DNA from: Annulohypoxylon bovei var. microspora
Taxonomy: Eukaryota; Ascomycota; Sordariomycetes; Xylariales; Hypoxylaceae
Length of the DNA stretch: 64,000 bases
Assembly (NCBI GenBank): GCA_022836615.1
Contig: MU405260.1
Coordinates: 62,001 to 126,000 of the forward strand
Direction of reading: 5' to 3'
Within the stretch, counting starts at the first letter, position 1; every line of letters begins with the position of its first letter. The position numbers were made by a program, and so were the translations under genes. The notes under the pieces were generated by a model. The model was given only the letters and a program-made list of their open reading frames with translations, searched no databases and was not told where the DNA came from. Below are positions 10,544-20,288 of the stretch, piece after piece.

Positions 10544-12612
10544 ATGGGAGACCAATTCATTGAACCCCGTCCGAAACAGGGGATTTTGAATGCATTTTCC
10601 ATGAGCACTCCGGGCCACCTTGCCGCAGGTATAGGCCCTACTCCTTATATCCTACCATAGGTGCATGATTCTTAATTTTGGCAGGACTTTGGAGGCATCC
10701 GCGAAACCATAGCTCCGAATACAAGGACATCGAGTATTGGATTAACTTGGCAAAGACTTTGGAAGATGGAAAATTCCATGGTCTGTTCATTGCAAATGTT
10801 CTCAGCCACTATGGTGTATATAAAGGGGAAGGAAACATCAACCCTGGTCTTGCTGGAGCAGCTCAAATCCCTATGAATGATCCATTGTAAGCAAGTAGGA
10901 TATGGATCCGTCTTACTAGACTCGTCATTAATAACGAAAAGTCTAGCAATTTCAGCTATGGCGGCAGTGACAAAGAATTTGTCATTTGGCGTCACAGCGT
11001 CGACTACATATGAGAACCCGTTCCTATTGGCACGGAGGTTCGCAACGCTCGATCATTTCACCAAAGGTCGTGTAGCTTGGAATGTTGTGACAAGCCATTT
11101 AGAATCAGCAGCAAGAAATCTTGGCTTGCCAACTCAAATCGAACACGACGAACGCTACAAGATAGCCGAAGAGTTCATCAATTTGACATACGAACTGTGG
11201 GAAAGCTCATGGAGAGACGATGCTGTTGTGAAAGATGCGAAAACCAAGCAGTATACCGTTCCGAGTCGAGTTAGAAAAATACATCACGAAGGGTAAGCTG
11301 CCGACCTATATTACGAACATTATCTATTTCAGGGCTTCCACCAAGTCAAACAAACGAAATTCAAGGCTATTATTTGCTTTAAATCAAATCAAATCAAATA
11401 AGATATAAAACGATTTATTTAGCGATATCTTAGGTTTGATTTAATTAGTAATCGTTAAAAGTAAAGAAATCACCCCTGATCTAACGCGCTAACCCCACGT
11501 TAACCCTCATCAACCATATCATCGCAACGCGAAAGCTTAAGCCACTATGCGGCTTTATAACAGGTAGGCAAGGTGACAAAAAGGCTGGAAAATCCGAGGT
11601 TAAGAAGGGGATAAAACCACCAAGTTAGGGCCAAAATAGGTATATATGTGGGTTTTGTAGACCTCATAATATGAATATCCACCCAAACAAACTGAAAAGT
11701 CTACTTTAATTTGCCAATATCATGAGAAATTTGATTTAATTCAAACAATCAAATCAAACAACCAATCAAAGCAAATAACCATTTGACTTGATGGAAGCCC
11801 TGATCTATTTTCCTTTTAGTCTAAATCTTTTTCAGGCATTATCTCCAATCCACGGGCCCAATCATGACCGAACCATCAATTCAGCGAACTCCTTTCGTCT
11901 TCCAAGCCGGTGCCAGCAATGCCGGCAAAACGTTTGCGACGAAGCATGCCGAATGCATGTTTCTACCCGGCATGACAATAGAAGCAGTGAAAAGGTCTGC
12001 CGACGGCATCTGTCAACTAGCAGTTGAAAATGGCCGTGATCCATCGAGAATCAAACTTATCACAGGGTTCTTGATCATTGTGGACGAGACGGACGAGAAG
12101 GATCACGCCAAATATAAGGACTACTTGGAGTACACAGTCCTCGAAGGAACCATGACTCTTTTCGGAGGGTGGACTGGCGTCGACCTTAACAAGTGGGGTA
12201 ACGATGAAGACTTCAAGTTTACCGGCCCGGGAGCAATCCAGAGCATGATTTCATCCTGGAATGCTACAGTACCGGGGACGCAGAACGTTAAGTGGACAAA
12301 AGAAGAATTGCGCAGGAGCTGGCAGTTGGGGGTGCTCATCCTCGGGCTATTGGATCATCGAAGACGGTGTCGGACTTCCTTCAGACATGGATTGACGAAG
12401 CAGGTATCGATGGCTTCAATATTTCGTACGCGATAAATCCGGGAGATTTCGAGGATATCATCAAGTTTCTTCTGCCCGAGTTACGGGCCAGGGGAGTATT
12501 CTGGGATGATTATGTTGCTAATACCACACGAGAGAATTACTTTCAGGACGGACTTGGTCCCAGGCTGAGGGACGATCATCCAGGATCAAAATACAAATGG
12601 ACAGCGGAGTAA
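10544..12612 (+). pseudogene. FMN-dependent monooxygenase (NtaA/SnaA/DszA family) with MITE-bearing intron and a 1-base frameshift
   Basis: Luciferase-like flavin monooxygenase; bacterial and fungal relatives use FMNH2 and O2 to oxidise nitrilotriacetate, sulfur compounds and similar substrates. Exons: 10544-10628, 10685-10886, 10942-11292, 11836-12612. All junctions keep frame: HLAA-GLWRHPRNHSSEYKD, NDP-F-LAISAMAAVTKN, HHEG-HYLQSTGPIMTEPS. Family signatures include DIEYWINLAKTLEDGKFHGL, FATLDHFTKGRVAWNVVTS, FVFQAGASNAGKTFATKHAE and, near the end, DGFNISYAINPGDFEDI. The third intron holds a whole MITE; without it the intron would be 62 bp. At 12298-12301 an A4 run causes a -1 shift: the frame before reads VKWTK, the correct continuation (RRIAQELAVGGAHPRAIGSS) is one frame away. 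One added base gives 471 residues, a normal family length. This is either a true recent mutation or a homopolymer sequencing error. Confidence 0.85.
11330..11802. mobile_element. hAT-type MITE, copy 2 (473 bp)
   Basis: Starts CAGGGCTTCCACCAAGTC and ends ACTTGATGGAAGCCCTG, an inverted terminal repeat of 17 bp with one mismatch. The perfect 8-bp target duplication ATCTATTT lies at 11322-11329 and 11803-11810. Collinear over its whole length with the copy at 6617-7090. It sits inside the third intron of the monooxygenase gene, leaving the donor (11293) and acceptor (11834-11835) intact. Confidence 0.92.
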
Positions 12613-12616
12613 CATA

Positions 12617-13547
12617 CATTAGCGCGCCAGGGTGGGATGGGGCAATGATCTCAGTGATGATGTTGAACCTTATAAACGATTTTGGGGCCGTGCAATGCAC
12701 CTGATAATGCTATAATGCAAATTATGTCAATACAGTAGTGATTTTGGAAAGTGGAAATGATTTCGAGATAAAAACGATTTTGAGAAAATACATAATTTTA
12801 CTAACGCAATAGTCTTGCATTATCAATATTATGTGTAAAATATAAGGGTTTTCGTTAGTAAGATCATTATATATTAGTAATTGTCACGTATTTTCAACAA
12901 GGTCACTGAGATCATGTGTAGGTCTCGAAATCATTCCCAAATCCCGAGATCATTTCGTACATACCCCCTTTAAAAATGAAAAATATTAGCTTACGCCATG
13001 TGGCGTATTACTAATACGAGTATATTACTAATACGGATATATGATTTATTGAATTGATTGAATTGAATAATAACATATACAAGTCAACACAGGTGAGGAT
13101 TGAATGAAGAGTTTACGGATTTACAAGCTACGATTTTACGATTGAGCTACAAGGTTACAATTAGAATTACGAATCTACGATACTGAGAAGCTGTTGCCTT
13201 ATTGAGGTCTTTAAGTTGTTCGAGTTCTCAGGGAAACTGCGAGGTTTTAGCCACGTTACACAAAGTGGGGATAATTACATAATTGACATGATCACTACTG
13301 CCATAACTACCAGGAAATCAACTTTGAATTCAAAAATCATTTCCAGCTGGAAATCATCTTAAGATGATCCTTCCTTTAAGATTAATTTCATTTGAAGGTA
13401 GTCACGAACAGTTGTAACTGCTTTCAAATAATAACGATAATAGTGACGATTTTCGGCTATTATGATCATATTCAAATAATGGTGATAATCTTATAGCCGA
13501 AAACGGTCCTGGAGATCATGACCCCATCCCACCTTGGCGCGCTAATG
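12617..13547. mobile_element. TA-flanked inverted-repeat element (931 bp, Tc1/mariner-type insertion)
   Basis: The ends CATTAGCGCGCCAGGGTG and, inverted, CATTAGCGCGCCAAGGTG extend as inverted repeats of about 36 bp with three mismatches. TA lies directly outside both ends (12615-12616, 13548-13549), the target pattern of Tc1/mariner/pogo-like elements. No coding region inside, so non-autonomous. Internally A/T-rich, with further short inverted repeats near the right end around GATTTTCGGCTAT and ATAGCCGAAAAC. It begins 4 nt after the monooxygenase stop codon. A related end, GGCGCGTTAATG, occurs at about 14797. Confidence 0.75.
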
Positions 13548-13722
13548 TACCTAGAAATGTAAATACAAATTCACTGTGTCCTTCCTCAGTTAGGTTTTCT
13601 TTTTTACAAATAGGAGTAGAAATTCGTGATGTATCTCCATTGAACTATGATAATCCACTGCATAGCAATCATCTAGCCAGCTATGTAGGTAGCCTGGGTT
13701 ATTTTTGAGGTTCTCCTGGTAT

Positions 13723-13791
13723 TGTCGGATAAACCACTAGACCAAAAGGAAGGTATTATTATGAAATCATAATCTTATCTTATATCTGACA
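13723..13791 (-). mobile_element. Solo LTR (69 bp) of the gag-only element
   Basis: The sequence from TGTCGGATAAACC to TATCTGACA is the reverse complement of the right LTR at 9799-9868, with about three differences. It is flanked by the 5-bp target duplication GGTAT (13718-13722 and 13792-13796). A lone LTR with its own duplication is the usual product of LTR-LTR recombination. Confidence 0.85.
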
Positions 13792-13796
13792 GGTAT

Positions 13797-15340
13797 TATG
13801 ACCCGGTCCTACGTGGTACTGGACTACGTAATCAACGGTGATTACCTAAGCAATTCAAATTAGGTAAACGGGCCATGTGCGAATGAGTGCTAATATGACT
13901 GTCACGCACTGTAAACTTACTACCCCCTCTTTACCTAATCAGCAGCCAAACAATGTGTGAGCTACCTAAGTGGGTCGTCCAAGGGATATATCTTTGTAGT
14001 GTCAAACACTGTTACTCCCATATGGCTTGTTCAATTTGACGTCATTCTGCGTGATCAAGATTTAAGTACCTGTGTCAAATCACGTAAATCCTACCTATTA
14101 ATCACCAGAATCAAAAGATTACAAAGATGCTAGTACCGGAAATTAAATGAATTAAAGTGCCCAAGATCTAGGTACGTACCGGCGTACTTCCCCAGATCAC
14201 AGATTTACCCCAGATTGATCGGATACCAAATCGGGAAGTGGGGATTAATATTGACCAATCATAAAAATGCCAAGATCTTTTTTCAACTTCATATCTTTTA
14301 AATCACTGAATCAGCTCGAATGTATTTTGCTTCACATTACAATATTCAATGAATCCGTCATGACGTGGATTTTAAAAACACGTAAATGCAATCAGGTCAT
14401 TGTCACTTGTACCTCTTGGCTTTATGATCAATGATCAGCCTGCCTGCACCATTAAATCGCCACTTCGGTTACTAAAGTAGAATATGATCTGGGCTTACGT
14501 TTTTCACGATTGATTCATCGTTTGTAAACGTTTATAAATGTTTGATATTAAATAAAGTATGAAAATGGAAAACACATTATTCCTTTAAGATAATTAGGTC
14601 TCGCATAGCTAATATGTCCATCCTCGTAGGAGGGTGAAAAAAATAAATTCGATTTTACATGTTACGAATAAGCAGGAAATATAATACGGGCTGACAACGT
14701 ATTTAATTTGGATTGTTGAATACTTAGAACCGTAGGCACATATTCCAAGTACTAAGAAATGATTTCATTACCTAGGTAGGTACGATTAATGCGGTTTGGC
14801 GCGTTAATGATGCGATGAATTATTATACGGCTAAGCATTAGGTTAGGTGCCTTGATTTTTTCTATTGTGGAATTTATTAATTCTCCTAGTGATTCATAAT
14901 CACTTAGGAGATTGGTGTGGTACTTCTATACATGGTCAAGTTGGATTTCTTTATTTGCGTGGTGATATAGGGGTTGTTAGTCATTGATCTTGATTTGATA
15001 TTTAATTCAAAATGGTAAGTGCGAAAATAATAAAGTGGTGGTACGGGTTTACAATAAATTATAAGTGCTCAGGTATAAATAATATTATGTATACCCTCAC
15101 TCTGTAGGGAGGTATGCTGATCTGATGCAGCGAAAATACCACTGCGAGGCCTGTAGAATTTCACCCGTTTAGAATACCAAGGTATACATGCCTAGTATAC
15201 TAGGAACACAAAGTATATTCGTACGTTATTAAATAAATCATTGATTTTTGGTAGGCCCATGCTCCTCCCGACTGACCTCGTCGCCTAGGACACGGCTGAT
15301 TAGAATCGTCAATTTCGAGGGTCACCGCCGACTCCTCTAC
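13797..15340. other. Gene-free A/T-rich region after the transposon cluster
   Basis: No frame looks coding. Contains a likely end remnant of the TA-flanked element (GGCGCGTTAATG near 14797) and otherwise only A/T-rich sequence. The last 100 bases form the core promoter of the following gene. Confidence 0.55.
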
Positions 15341-15348
15341 TATAAATA
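15341..15348 (+). promoter_or_regulatory. TATA box (TATAAATA)
   Basis: TATAAATA lies about 240 nt upstream of the ATG at 15585. Between them the strand is strongly pyrimidine-rich (TTCTTTCTTC, TTTTCCTC and similar), the usual look of a fungal 5' leader. It supports transcription of the hairpin-bearing gene from the plus strand. Confidence 0.5.
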
Positions 15349-15584
15349 ACCAACTCCCAACGCAGATTGCAATCTTTTCTTTCTTCTTTTTTTTTCCTCG
15401 TGCGTCTTCAGAAAAACTCTTGCCTCGCCTTGCATCGATTACTAGTAATCGACTCTCGCTCGCGAACACTGAACCCAAGACCTTTTCTACTACTAGCACT
15501 TCTCTACTTTCGCCTCCCCTTTCTCTGCGCATTTTCCCTGCGCATCTTTCTCTCTCGCCCTTCCTGTACATCTTGACATTCAAG

Positions 15585-18500
15585 ATGTACGCCTTCACCA
15601 TCCTCGTCCCTTTCCTCCTCGCGCTCGACGCGGTGAGCGCCAATTGCTTTGGCGCCACCCTGGGCATCAGTAAGTAACATCAATAATTATTTTTCCCTTC
15701 CTTTCCTATCTTGGGAGTACTTCTCAATTAAACCGACTAAGGAGCCATCGCTTCCGAAACATGCCCAACTTCCTAAGAACCTTTACTGAAGAATAAAATA
15801 CTGACTCCCGTTATAGTGATGGTCCTTCTCCTCGGGACCGGTAGCGACGGGCACGTGCCCAGCCAGAGTATCGCGTCGCTGACAGCCAACGCGACCCTGG
15901 CAATTTGCATCGGCAAGTTCCTCGGTGGGGGCATCACCCTAGATCTCTACGGCAGCGTCCTAATGGGCGCCTGTCGTGTTTTCTGCGGGTTGATGCATCC
16001 CGCCGTCCATGTCGTCGCAGTTGCCAAGGTCGCGCACGCGATACTCGACAAGGATGACAGAGGGTTATTACTGACCCTCGTCACCACTCTGGGCATCAAT
16101 GTGATCCCGGACTCTCTATTCTGCGCACTTGGTCGAGGTCTACTGTAAGTACTATTCAATTCTAATTTTCTTCATCGCGTCCCCGTCCACTCTCATCACG
16201 AACCCCTCATCCCTTGACAATGTTACCATACCATACCATCACCATCACCATCACCATCACCATTACCGTCAACATCAACCTCACCATCAATCATCACCAT
16301 CTTCAACATCTTCAACAACAATAACAATAACTCCTTTCCTTCTCAAAATCATCTTTTCATAAGTCTTCTTTCTTTACAAGTATTCCTCCTCATAACTCTT
16401 CATTGTTTACCGGTCCCCCTTTTCAGCATAAGCCCCCTTTATCCACGAATTCCTTCACTTCCTTGCGTAACTTCCTTCAGAGTCAACTCCCTTTACGTGA
16501 CCCTCTTCTTCACAATGTTCTCCTCTACATGGACTTGCCATCCACTCAAATACCTTATCTTTACATGCCCTCCTTCTTCAATCCGATACCCCCCTCGAGA
16601 ACATGATCTTTCATAAACCAACCCCTTACCTTTACCTCCTTTTCAAACTACCCCTTTCCGCAACCATTTTTACATGGCATGTTTCTTCGGTGGTCAAAAA
16701 CCACTTGATCCAGTTGGTCGAATACACATCCCTCGCAAGACATCCTGATACTCCTAATTCAAAAAAGCAATTACTAACTCGCTTTGATGTAGCGACCTTG
16801 TGTTCATGACCCTCTCCGTCTCGGGACTTCTGCTCTCTCTCCTTCGCCGCCTACCGGCGTTCGTATGGTATACATGCGGACGCCTGGCGTTGGCCCTTCG
16901 TCGCGGCGCCACCATCGCCTGCCACTCGCCAGCCGCTATCCGAAAGCGGCTTGTGCGCAGCTGGTGCAAGCCCAAAATGGTCGACGCCGCGACCCAGACA
17001 GATCCGACCGATCAGCCTCTTGTGGACGCCGGCACTCAAGCCGGCTCCAGCCGCAAGATGGCTGACGCGGTCACCCAGACGGACGGTCCCGTACTCTCTC
17101 CCCAGCAGCCTTCTCGTCCGACCGAAACCTTCCGCTCCCGACAAGTTCGACCTCTCAAGTCGATCCTCGTAGGGGGAGGACTTGGGCCTGAGATCGTCCC
17201 GGATCTCTTGCCTAAGGGCTCCAGCACGCAAGCCACCTCCCGTGCATACCTACGAGGCATGTGGGCAGCCAGGAAGGCCCAACTTGCCGTCAAGACGCCT
17301 CTCGCCATGGCCGAGAAGACTCCTGTTCCGAAGGAGTCTTCCGCCGACCAGGTAACCGAGAAGCCTGACGAGCAAGTTGCCGAGAAGGCTGTTGAGACTT
17401 CTGCTGAGAGGCCCGCCACACCCTCGCAGAAGTCATCCGAGAAGCTTAGGGAGACTATGTCTGCCGAGAGGCCCGTCACACCCTCGGCAGCCCCTCCCAA
17501 GCCTAGTACCGAAAATCCTACCGAGCAGCCCGCCAAGCCCTCGGAGGTATACATAGAGCAAGGCGCAAGGCCTTCCGAGTGGTCTGCCACACCCTCGGAT
17601 GAGCCCGCCGAGCAGAGCACAGGAGTTGATAACTCCTGTAGCGCCCCCGACGAGAGGCTTGTCCCCGTCGAGGAGGCCCCTACCGAGTCCTCCGCTGACA
17701 CCGAAGAGTGTGCGACCCCCGTCGCCACACTCGTCGCGGAGACTCCTACTCTGCCACCCTCCGATGCCACCGACGACATTGTAGTCGTCGCGGAGGAGCT
17801 CACCGAAGCACCCCCCTCTGTCGCCAACGAGACCCCAGTGTCCGTTGCAGAGGATGTGGGTGCTTTGACCGCCATCGAGCCAGCCGGCATCGAGCTGGAT
17901 GTCGTGGAGCCTGACGTTTCTGGTGCAGTTATTACTGAACCAGCCGTCAACGCCACTGACATCCCCGAGATGACCGCGACTGAGCCCGAGTCAACCTCCA
18001 TTGTGCCATACGTTTCCAACGAACTGGCAGACGTCGAACTAGACCCAGCTAGTTCCGTCTACCTTGAGTTCGGAAACATTTGGCCAATGGAAACCACCAT
18101 TGGGCAACCCTTCCTGGAGCAGACAGTCCCAGAGCAGATCTTCCCCCAACAGATCAGCTCTGGCTCGGCTTTGGATGCCGTCGCTCCTGTCCTGGAAGAG
18201 AACTTCGACTTTGGTTACAACGTCGAAGCTCCTCTTACCGGGACGGAGCTCATCCAAGCCGAGCAGTTGCTCCGCCAGGGTCCTTCCATGGACCAGATTC
18301 TTGACGAGCTGATCGCAAACAGCGCGTCTACTAGTCTTCCCATGGAAGGCGATTTTACCGAGGAGGACTCTTCGGAACAGGCACTTATGCCTGTGGAGCA
18401 GCCATTGGCCTTTGTCGAGCCTTTGGTGTTCCATGAGCCCTCGGTAATCTCCGAGCCCTTGGTGGTTCCTGGGTCCTTGGCGGTCCCCTACTTAGAGGCC

Positions 18501-19679
18501 CCGGAGGCAGTCCCCGAACTGGCAGTCCCTGCTGACCAGGACGATCTAGAGGACGAATTGTCGCAGGCCCTCAGCTTGGGGCTTGATGAAGCTTGGGCCC
18601 GCGACGGCCGTCCCCAGTATACTGGGGCGGCTCCTACTCTAGGTCAACCTGGCCAGCAGCAGTCGGGGATGATCTTTGGGGGGCAGCAACAGCAAAGCTC
18701 GAGCTTCGACTTTGCTAGCGGTGTCCAATACCCCTTACGGGGATTGGCCATCGACTACCCCCTAAGATCGATGCCTTCGGACGACGATGCGTTCTTCGCC
18801 CCTATCCCAACCTCCGAGGGGTTGGGACTTAACATAGGGGTGGGCACATTCGTGCCCGTGGAGAATGGCATCGCCGGCCCTTCGACGACTCTGGCTCTGG
18901 TGCGAGCAACACCGGCCGTGGATACGGTAGATTCCCCGTCCGAAAACTCCCCTCTAGCACCCATTCCGGAGGTGATGGAGGTGGAGGAAGGGACTTCTAC
19001 CGGCCCATCCATGGAGGTGGAGCTGCCAGCCACCCTCACTACGGAGGGGGGCTCTCAACCACCCGACCAGCAGCCGTCGACCCCTACCCTCGAGGCGCTA
19101 ATCCCGGCCCCCACCCGCCAAGTGGAGATGCCGGATGCGCCCGTTCCCGCCACACCTCCCACCAGGCCTACCCCCGAACCGACGCCTTCTCCCCCGCTCA
19201 GAACGAGCCTCGATGATCGAGCACCGGCCTTCTCTTCCATCCCCAAGGGATGGCTCATGGAGTGCAAGACCAAGGATGAGAAGGCGAAGGAGAAGGGGCC
19301 CCTGGTCCTCCCTAAGCGAACGACGGAGCGCACGACAGAGCGCTCGAAGAAGGCAGTGGGTCTCGGCGGCCAAGACTTGGCCAATGACCGGGCCTTCGTC
19401 AAGAAGGCCGCCGACCAAACCCACTTGTCCGACTTCGAGGCGACTCACAAGGCGCCGTCGAGGGGGCAGTTGGACGAGGACGACAACGCCCGACTTCGTG
19501 CCATGATGGATACCATGGACAAGGCCCACGCTGAGGGCACGAAGTCACGGGAGGAGGCCACCAGGGCCTGGGCCAGAGAGCGGGGCAGGATTGCCTACGA
19601 GAGGCACGTGGAGAGGGAGAAGCAGAAGAAGAAAGAGGCCGCCCATTTCATCGACAAGATCACGAAGAAGAAGAAGTAG
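15585..19679 (+). CDS. Orphan membrane-anchored, disordered acidic protein (host gene of the hairpin arrays)
   Basis: Not recognised as a known family. Best model: exons 15585-15669, 15817-16144 and 16793-19679, all in phase, 1099 residues. The long second intron (648 bp) has donor GTAAGT and an excellent 3' end (TTACTAAC branch 15 nt before TAG). Without that join, the first part ends at TAA 16146-16148 and the second could start at ATG 16806 (957 residues). The protein opens with a signal-peptide-like stretch (MYAFTILVPFLLALDAVSA). Hydrophobic segments follow (such as LLLTLVTTLGINVIPDSLF and LSVSGLLLSLLRRLPAFVW), then two ATQTD/VTQTD motifs. About 800 residues rich in Pro, Glu, Ser, Thr, Val and Ala come next, with TEKP/ERP.TPS repeats, and a Lys/Arg/Glu-rich helical tail ending in KKKK. 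It looks like a membrane-tethered disordered protein. The coding strand holds many perfect stem-loops, and stem-loop arrays follow the stop. Confidence 0.6.
16236..16266 (+). repeat. (CACCAT)n microsatellite in a pyrimidine-rich intron
   Basis: Repeats of ACCATC. The whole interval 16150-16790 is C/T/A-rich with very little G on this strand. It is read here as the long second intron of the surrounding gene, though it could instead be a separate promoter and leader. Confidence 0.7.
17316..17590 (+). repeat. Stem-loop series inside the coding sequence
   Basis: A 9-bp perfect stem (AAGACTCCT / AGGAGTCTT, 17316-17340) is followed by four related units whose core is GAG-AGGCCCGCCACACC-CTC or a close variant. 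The flanking arms differ but pair in each: ACTTCTGC/GCAGAAGT (17397-17433), CTGCCGAG/CTCGGCAG (17461-17490), CCGAG/CTCGG (17521-17544), TCCGAG/CTCGGA (17574-17599). At the protein level this is the ERPATPS-type repeat, so protein repetition explains the core but not the complementarity of the changing arms. Confidence 0.65.
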
Positions 19680-19792
19680 GGCCCAGCACTGGAGTAGCTG
19701 GAGGCAGGGAAGTAGGCTATTTCCTGACAGTCTCGGTTCCGATCACTCACCTTTCATTTCTTTCATTCGACAGTATATTCCGTGCCCCCGGT

Positions 19793-20206
19793 CGAACCCT
19801 CGCGGGTTCGGCAGCGGCCTGCTTCGCGGCAGGTCGTTTTTATCACGCATAGAATGGGGGTCCCAATGCGATATTCGCATTGGTGATGTTTTCATACACG
19901 GGAATACTGTCGTCTGGGGAAGTGGAGGTGGGTGTTTGGTTTATCGAGTACTGTTGGGGGAGGTTTGCTCCTTGTTCCTGGTTATCTTCTGCGCTGGTCT
20001 CCTTCTCTCTGAGTGATGATGGGTCTGGATGCTCGTCTTCTCCTCTCTTCCTCTTCGCGGGCTGTCATATTCTCCGACGCGTCCTGCTTCGCTCCTTGGT
20101 GGTATTTAGATATCGGTCCTCGCTGCTGCTCGGGAGTCGTCATCTGGACATTGGGCAGGCTAGTCGCGAGACTAGACCTTTGTGGATTTGGTCGTGCGCA
20201 AGCACG
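19793..20206 (+). repeat. Perfect stem-loops just downstream of the stop codon
   Basis: CGAACCC-TCGC-GGGTTCG (19793-19810), CCTGC-TTCGCG-GCAGG (19818-19833, extendable with a G-T pair, followed by GTTTTTA), CCAATGCG-ATATT-CGCATTGG (19863-19883), CTAGTC-GCGA-GACTAG (20160-20175) and GGTCGTGC-GCAA-GCACG-A-ACC (20191-20210). Tetraloops and short loops suggest RNA folding. They lie in the presumed 3' untranslated region or a downstream non-coding transcript. Confidence 0.65.
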
Positions 20207-20288
20207 AACCTATTAATCCAGGATGTTCCGGATGCTCCCTTGAGCAGCACGAGAGTTACTCTTACCCCTCCCCTTCTCTCTCTAACGT

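Noticed and set aside
17036..18019. 327-residue minus-strand open frame
   Set aside because: Low-complexity Ser/Val/Gly mirror of the Pro/Glu/Thr-rich plus-strand protein; no domain and no gene signals.
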